A stretch of DNA of 64,000 nucleotides from positions 1 to 64,000 of the forward strand of contig JAJQEJ010000019.1 in the NCBI GenBank assembly GCA_021201735.1, in the 5' to 3' direction. Numbering within the stretch: the stretch's first letter is position 1; each line of letters starts with the position of its first letter. The DNA is from Oscillospiraceae bacterium. GTDB taxonomy: Bacteria; Bacillota; Clostridia; Oscillospirales; Oscillospiraceae. Made by a program: the position numbers and the translations under genes. This document shows, piece after piece, positions 59,443 through 64,000 of the stretch. The notes beneath the pieces were generated by a model. The model was not told where the DNA came from. It searched no databases and was given only the letters and a program-made list of their open reading frames with translations.

Positions 59443-62400
59443 ATGCGGACAAAAAAATATACCAGTTGGATTTGTATCTCTCTGGCAATCATCATGCTGA
59501 TTGGTTGTTTTCCTGTGCAAATCGCGGCGGCAAGCGGGACTACGCATCTCATTAAATTTAAAAGCGGCACCGCAGAAGACGGGGTGACAAGCAAGGTGGT
59601 GTATACCAGTGAAGTAACCTATGGCGATCTGATTGGCGCGCCCACCACCGACGTGCTGTGGTCATTTGAATGGCCGGCCGACAAAGAAATCACCGGCTGG
59701 TATTTAGAGGGGGATGCCGCCAAAACCGCTTTGGATTTCAGCACGCTCACCTGTACCGGGGATATGACCTTTCTCCCCATTTACGGGGACTGCACAACCT
59801 GTTACGTGTTCTTCGCGTCGGATGGGCTGAGCACCACCATGAAAAAAGTGCCAAAGGGTGACCGGGTCAGCGAGCCCGCCGACCCGGTCAGGGAGGGATA
59901 TACCTTCCAATATTGGTCTCTCGACGGCACAACTGCGTTTTCATTTACGACACCCATCACCTCCCACACGACACTGCGCGCGGTATGGGAGGCGCAGGAA
60001 GTATCCTTTAAGGTCATGTTTTATGTGGAGAAGGCCGATATGGACGCCGATGGCACCCCCGGCGATTTTTCAGAGTATATTTTTGCCGAAACCCATGTCC
60101 TCAAGGGAACCGCAGGGGAAAACACGAACCTTACGAAGGAAACGCTCTCGTCCTACGGGCTTGACGCATACTTTAACGGAACAACAACAGCAGATACAGG
60201 GCTAAAATATATGGAGTTTCAGGAGGCCTTTAATAAAGAGATCGCCGGTGATGGTACCACGGTCATAAGCGCCTTTTTGCTGCGCAAGACTTACGAAATC
60301 TGCTATGATATTAACAACCATTATAGCACTTATTTAATCACAGACACCCGCTATGGCATGATCATTGACGGAGAGACCTATACATCCGTCGACAATCCCG
60401 TCTATACCACCAAGGTGAAGATAGGCAACCAGTTTAATGGCCCAAACACAGAAACGGAGTTCTTTGCCCCGACCCCAAATGATGACTACAGAGTCCTGCA
60501 CTGGTATACTGATCCCAACATGGCCGGGCATATCTGGTTTTATAGTACGACCCTTTTCCCGACCACCGGTTTGTCACCTAACTTTGTCAGCGCGGACGGA
60601 CAAACAGAAGCCTATACATTTGGGGCATATTGGGGCAATGGCGCGATAGCGATCCCAACGCGGGAATGGTATGAGCCGCTTGCGTCGGATTCGGGCGGGA
60701 TCACCATAAATATTCCTGATGATACCACCACATACCATGCGGATATTGCGGGGCAGACCTTTCAGTACAACCCGAAGTATGACTTTACTTCTTATGGTGC
60801 GGAATCATTAAAAGAGGCCCGTGCCGGATTTAGCCCATTGTGCGTATCCCCTTATTATTCCGGCTATGCTACCGCACAGGACTTTATCTATCAGAGCAAC
60901 GACGAGGACGATGTGGAATTTTACACTTACCCGACTGCTGACACATATAAAGTTCTAAGCTTATTCTATGCACGCAACAGCTATGACCTGATTTTTGATG
61001 TGCAGACCAGCGAAACGCAGACGACGGACTATTCGTCAAAATCCATCAAATATGAGGCCCCGCTGGAAGCGCAAAAACCGGACGATCCCGTGCGTTCCGG
61101 CTATGAATTCCTGGGCTGGTATGAAAATGTGGATTTTGAGACGCCGTACGATTTCTCAACCGGTACCATGCCCGCAAGCAATTTGACGCTATTTGCCAAG
61201 TGGCGTGAAATCGTGCCGGAATACAAGGTGAATTTTTACGACTATTACGGCGGTACGATCCTCAACACAGAGACCGTGAGAGAGGGGGAAATGACGCCGG
61301 AACAGGCATATTACGTTTTGGGAACAAGCTACGCGCTCGGTACGTTTTCCGGCTGGCGGTATCATATCGAGGGTGCCATTGGTGTCTCAAGCGAATTCTC
61401 CTTCACACTGCCTGTTTTTGAGGATATGGACGTCTACGCGAGCTGGAATCCAGGCTATTTTAACGTCACATATCTCTTAGGCAGCGGCTCAGGTACCACT
61501 CCTGTCGACAGCGACAATTACGCGCCGGGCACCTCTGCGCGGGTCGCGAGCGGCACGGGCATCACCGGCAGCGGCGGGAGCACATTTATCGGCTGGAAGG
61601 ATCAGGACGGCAACAGCTATGACCCCGACAGCCTCGCGGCCATAACCCGCGATCTGGTTCTGACGGCGCAGTATAAAACCTCGGGCGGTGGCGGTACGTC
61701 AACCACAACCTATAAAGTTACCTATTCCGCCAACGGCGGCAGCGGGACGCTGACCGACCCGAACAGCCCCTATCACTCCGGCGCGACCGTAACCGTCCTT
61801 TCTCCAGGGAGCAACATCACGCCACAGAGCGGATATGCGTTTGTACGCTGGAACACGGCAGCGGACGGAACCGGAACCGATTATCAGGCGGATGATACCT
61901 TTATCATTACGAAAAACACCACGCTGTATGCCCAGTGGAAAGAGGCCGAGGACTGCTATATCTACTATGACGCGAACGGTGGCACAGGGACTCTTGCCGA
62001 TGGGAATAACCCCTATCAGACCGGTGACAGCGTGACCATCCTCACGCCCACCGGGTCCATCAGCAGGAGCGGCTACGGCTTTCTCAGCTGGAACACCCAG
62101 TCTGACGGCAGCGGCACCAGCTATGCGGCATACAGCACCCTCGTCATACAGGCGGACACGACCCTCTATGCCCAGTGGCAAAGGTATAACGGCGGTTCGG
62201 ACGGGGGCATCACAGACATCATTGACCCCATGCCCCCGCTGGGAGAGTGGGAGCTGAATCTGGACGACCATTATGCCTATCTCATTGGATACCCGGATGA
62301 CACGGTGCGACCCAATGCCAATGTCTCCAGAGAGGAATCGGCGACGATTTTCTTCCGCCTTCTGACGGACGACACCAGAGACGAGCTTTTGAGCAAGTCG

Positions 62401-62931
62401 AACAGCTTCGGCGATGTTGCGTCAAATCGCTGGTCCAACACCGCAATCTCCACGCTTGCCGCCGCCGGGGTTCTATCCGGACGTCCGGACGGCACCTTTG
62501 ACCCCGCCGGGTATATCACCCGCGCGGAATTCGCAACCCTGGCCGCCGGATTCGATGAGCGGGATATTGACATTACGCTCACCTATTCGGATACCGCCGG
62601 GCATTGGGCGGAGGAAGCGATCAGCAGGGCCACCGCGCTCGGCTGGATTCAGGGCAGGTCGGACGGCACCTTTGGCCCAGATGAATACATCACGCGCGCA
62701 GAGGTGGCAACCTTTGTGAACCGCATGCTCTTGCGGCTCATTGAAGATGAATCGGCCTTCCTGCCGGGCATGAAGGTCTGGCCCGACAACAGCGACACGA
62801 GCCAGTGGTACTATCTGGTGATGCAGGAGGCGACCAATTCTCATCTCTTCGAGCGGGTTTCGGACGATAGCAACTATGAAATTTGGCTTTCGTTGATTGA
62901 CGATCCGGATTGGCTCCAGTATGAGGTGTAA
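59443..62931 (+). CDS. Large SLH-domain surface protein with InlB-type repeats
   Basis: 1162 residues. Signal sequence with an internal LIGC, which could be a lipobox, then AAAS (about 25-31), a normal signal peptidase site. At least five InlB B/Flg_new-type repeats follow (e.g. VREGYTFQYW, DPVRSGYEFLGWYENVDFETPYDF, and two late ones ending LYAQW), with a unique region at about 200-520. Three C-terminal SLH repeats carry SREE, TRAE and TRAE motifs. GGAGGGTGA site. Likely S-layer-associated adhesin or structural protein. The late repeats closely match those of the signal-less protein at 1927-4452. Confidence 0.92.
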   Translation: MRTKKYTSWICISLAIIMLIGCFPVQIAAASGTTHLIKFKSGTAEDGVTSKVVYTSEVTYGDLIGAPTTDVLWSFEWPADKEITGWYLEGDAAKTALDFSTLTCTGDMTFLPIYGDCTTCYVFFASDGLSTTMKKVPKGDRVSEPADPVREGYTFQYWSLDGTTAFSFTTPITSHTTLRAVWEAQEVSFKVMFYVEKADMDADGTPGDFSEYIFAETHVLKGTAGENTNLTKETLSSYGLDAYFNGTTTADTGLKYMEFQEAFNKEIAGDGTTVISAFLLRKTYEICYDINNHYSTYLITDTRYGMIIDGETYTSVDNPVYTTKVKIGNQFNGPNTETEFFAPTPNDDYRVLHWYTDPNMAGHIWFYSTTLFPTTGLSPNFVSADGQTEAYTFGAYWGNGAIAIPTREWYEPLASDSGGITINIPDDTTTYHADIAGQTFQYNPKYDFTSYGAESLKEARAGFSPLCVSPYYSGYATAQDFIYQSNDEDDVEFYTYPTADTYKVLSLFYARNSYDLIFDVQTSETQTTDYSSKSIKYEAPLEAQKPDDPVRSGYEFLGWYENVDFETPYDFSTGTMPASNLTLFAKWREIVPEYKVNFYDYYGGTILNTETVREGEMTPEQAYYVLGTSYALGTFSGWRYHIEGAIGVSSEFSFTLPVFEDMDVYASWNPGYFNVTYLLGSGSGTTPVDSDNYAPGTSARVASGTGITGSGGSTFIGWKDQDGNSYDPDSLAAITRDLVLTAQYKTSGGGGTSTTTYKVTYSANGGSGTLTDPNSPYHSGATVTVLSPGSNITPQSGYAFVRWNTAADGTGTDYQADDTFIITKNTTLYAQWKEAEDCYIYYDANGGTGTLADGNNPYQTGDSVTILTPTGSISRSGYGFLSWNTQSDGSGTSYAAYSTLVIQADTTLYAQWQRYNGGSDGGITDIIDPMPPLGEWELNLDDHYAYLIGYPDDTVRPNANVSREESATIFFRLLTDDTRDELLSKSNSFGDVASNRWSNTAISTLAAAGVLSGRPDGTFDPAGYITRAEFATLAAGFDERDIDITLTYSDTAGHWAEEAISRATALGWIQGRSDGTFGPDEYITRAEVATFVNRMLLRLIEDESAFLPGMKVWPDNSDTSQWYYLVMQEATNSHLFERVSDDSNYEIWLSLIDDPDWLQYEV

Positions 62932-62950
62932 TATATACACAATAAAAAAT

Positions 62951-62998
62951 TAGGGCTGACGCCACGGAATCCTTGAGATTCCGTGGCGTCAGCCCTTC
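62951..62998. terminator. Terminator between SLH gene and MFS gene
   Basis: A 20-bp perfect stem (arms 62952-62971 and 62977-62996) with 5-nt loop. The minus strand continues AATTTTTTATT, good for the MFS gene; the plus-strand tail is weak. Confidence 0.85.
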
Positions 62999-63012
62999 CT
63001 ATTGATATCCGC

Positions 63013-64000
63013 TTACGGGTTGGCGCTTTCCTGCGCTTGCACCTCTTCTACCGGTTTGTCCCCGCTCTTACCAACAGACCAGACCACAAAAATGCCGACG
63101 ACACACGCAACGATAAATATGGCATACGCGCCGGTATATCCGTTGGTGATGGATATGGCAAAGCTCATCAGCGCGAACGCACAGCTGCGCACGATGGTAC
63201 AGAGCGGCATAATGAGGCGGTTTGCAATGAGGTAGTCCTTCCGCCCATACACCGTCCCGATCATGGAAGGCACCAGGTTCCCAATGCCGCCAATTCCTAT
63301 GCCGACGATGACAATGGCGATCATGGTTACCACGTGGCTTTGTCCCACCATGAGCAGAATCAGCGCGAGGATGTACCAGCAGCCGTAGATCACGCTGGTC
63401 TTTCTGGTGCCGAATTTTTGATCCAGCCAGCCCCAGCAGTAGCTGCCAAAGATACCGCAGAGGGCGGCCCCGGTCAGCATAGAGAGCGCGGTGGTCTGTT
63501 CATAACCAATGGACATCAGCCGTGGAACCAGTCGGCTCACAATGCCCACCGTTGTCATCCACATGAGGCCAAGGCCGATGCCGATGGCCCAGGCACGCCT
63601 GTCGCGCATCACCGTGCGCGCCGTCATGGCGGTTCTGGAATCAAACGCCTGCTTGCTCTTTGCAATTTCCTCCGAGGTCATCTGAAGATTATCCGGCGCA
63701 CAGCCCACCGCCTCCGGGCTATCTTTGACCCAGAACAGGCTGAGTACACCGAACACCACCAAGATGATGGCGACAATCATGTAGGTAGCGGCGGGGCCGA
63801 CCATGCCGATCAGCGCGGCGACCAGCGCGACAAACGTCGCCGTACAAAGCGGCATACCCATACTGGCCCAGCCCAGCGCCAGCCCCTTTTTGGTGGGGAA
63901 CCAGATATTCATCAGGGTATTGGGTACTACGGAGAGCAAAATGCTCCCGGCAAAAAACTGCACCAGAATGGACGCAACGGCGAAAACCGGCCAGCTGGAT
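63013..64000 (-). CDS. MFS transporter, OFA/oxalate-formate antiporter-like, 5' end outside window
   Basis: Open to the window edge; the visible 329 residues hold about nine TM helices. The conserved central loop with SPEAVGCAPDNLQMTSEEIAKSK and helix text WFPTKKGLALGWASMG fit the OFA-type branch of the major facilitator family. Substrate unknown; organic acids are typical. An internal GTG at 63963 could mislead, but codons upstream (…SSWPVFAVASIL) continue the membrane pattern, so the real start lies beyond 64000. Confidence 0.85.
   Translation of the reverse strand, partial: SSWPVFAVASILVQFFAGSILLSVVPNTLMNIWFPTKKGLALGWASMGMPLCTATFVALVAALIGMVGPAATYMIVAIILVVFGVLSLFWVKDSPEAVGCAPDNLQMTSEEIAKSKQAFDSRTAMTARTVMRDRRAWAIGIGLGLMWMTTVGIVSRLVPRLMSIGYEQTTALSMLTGAALCGIFGSYCWGWLDQKFGTRKTSVIYGCWYILALILLMVGQSHVVTMIAIVIVGIGIGGIGNLVPSMIGTVYGRKDYLIANRLIMPLCTIVRSCAFALMSFAISITNGYTGAYAIFIVACVVGIFVVWSVGKSGDKPVEEVQAQESANP

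Noticed and set aside
1-64000. CRISPR array
   Set aside because: No evenly spaced direct repeats of 23-40 bases were seen; the only tandem palindromes are the two triple operators.
1-64000. tRNA or rRNA genes
   Set aside because: No cloverleaf with a GGTTCGAATCC-like T loop plus acceptor was recognised apart from the tRNA-like part of tmRNA.

Overview
The window reads as chromosome of a spore-forming, Gram-positive anaerobe of the class Clostridia, most likely Oscillospiraceae-like. The evidence is a spoIIIAA-AH cluster, an alpha/beta SASP gene, a WalRK-YycHI operon, SLH-domain surface proteins, formate-tetrahydrofolate ligase and generally GC-rich coding with AGGAGG ribosome binding sites. 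This placement is inference from gene content; no rRNA is present.

Layout. 1-11 kb: fhs, a large repeat protein without a signal peptide, and a complete phosphate-scarcity locus (pstSCAB-phoU-phoB-phoR, all minus). 11-17 kb: an SDR dehydrogenase with a perfect consensus promoter, a GT-C-like membrane protein, a small membrane protein, an Asp23 protein and an SLH-anchored subtilisin. 17-22.4 kb: the spoIIIA operon, interrupted between spoIIIAE and spoIIIAD by a dispersed repeat. 22.6-37 kb: a P-loop protein, mreB, comF, recD2, a Sm_multidrug_ex membrane protein, pyrE, radC, uvrB-uvrA (with a LexA-type box in the uvrB promoter) and niaR. 37-46 kb: an LCP protein, an ECF sigma / RsgI-like anti-sigma / PepSY module, a SASP gene and walRK-yycHI. 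46-48.7 kb: a MecA-like gene, smpB, a cyclophilin and the tmRNA gene.

Accessory island. From the 3' end of the tmRNA gene (48.63 kb) to about 59.4 kb the content changes. It holds two ribbon-helix-helix (RHH) regulator genes, each fronted by three palindromic operators with matching geometry, and two related small coiled-coil proteins. One coiled-coil gene is bracketed by 19-bp inverted repeats that cut through its promoter; the other is truncated by an IS21-family element. There is also a phage antirepressor, a secreted DUF3298-like protein, a strongly AT-rich HEPN plus DRP-type winged-helix protein, a VOC protein and a Cna-B repeat protein. The RHH/operator/coiled-coil modules and the HEPN gene are my best candidates for undescribed biology.

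Two genome-wide themes stand out. A roughly 390-bp non-coding repeat occurs four times here: once inside spoIIIA, once upstream of mreB, and twice, head to head, upstream of the LCP gene. Two large repeat proteins lack a Sec signal and have SigE/SigK-like promoter candidates, which suggests, but does not prove, mother-cell synthesis and a place on the spore surface. The window ends inside an MFS transporter gene.
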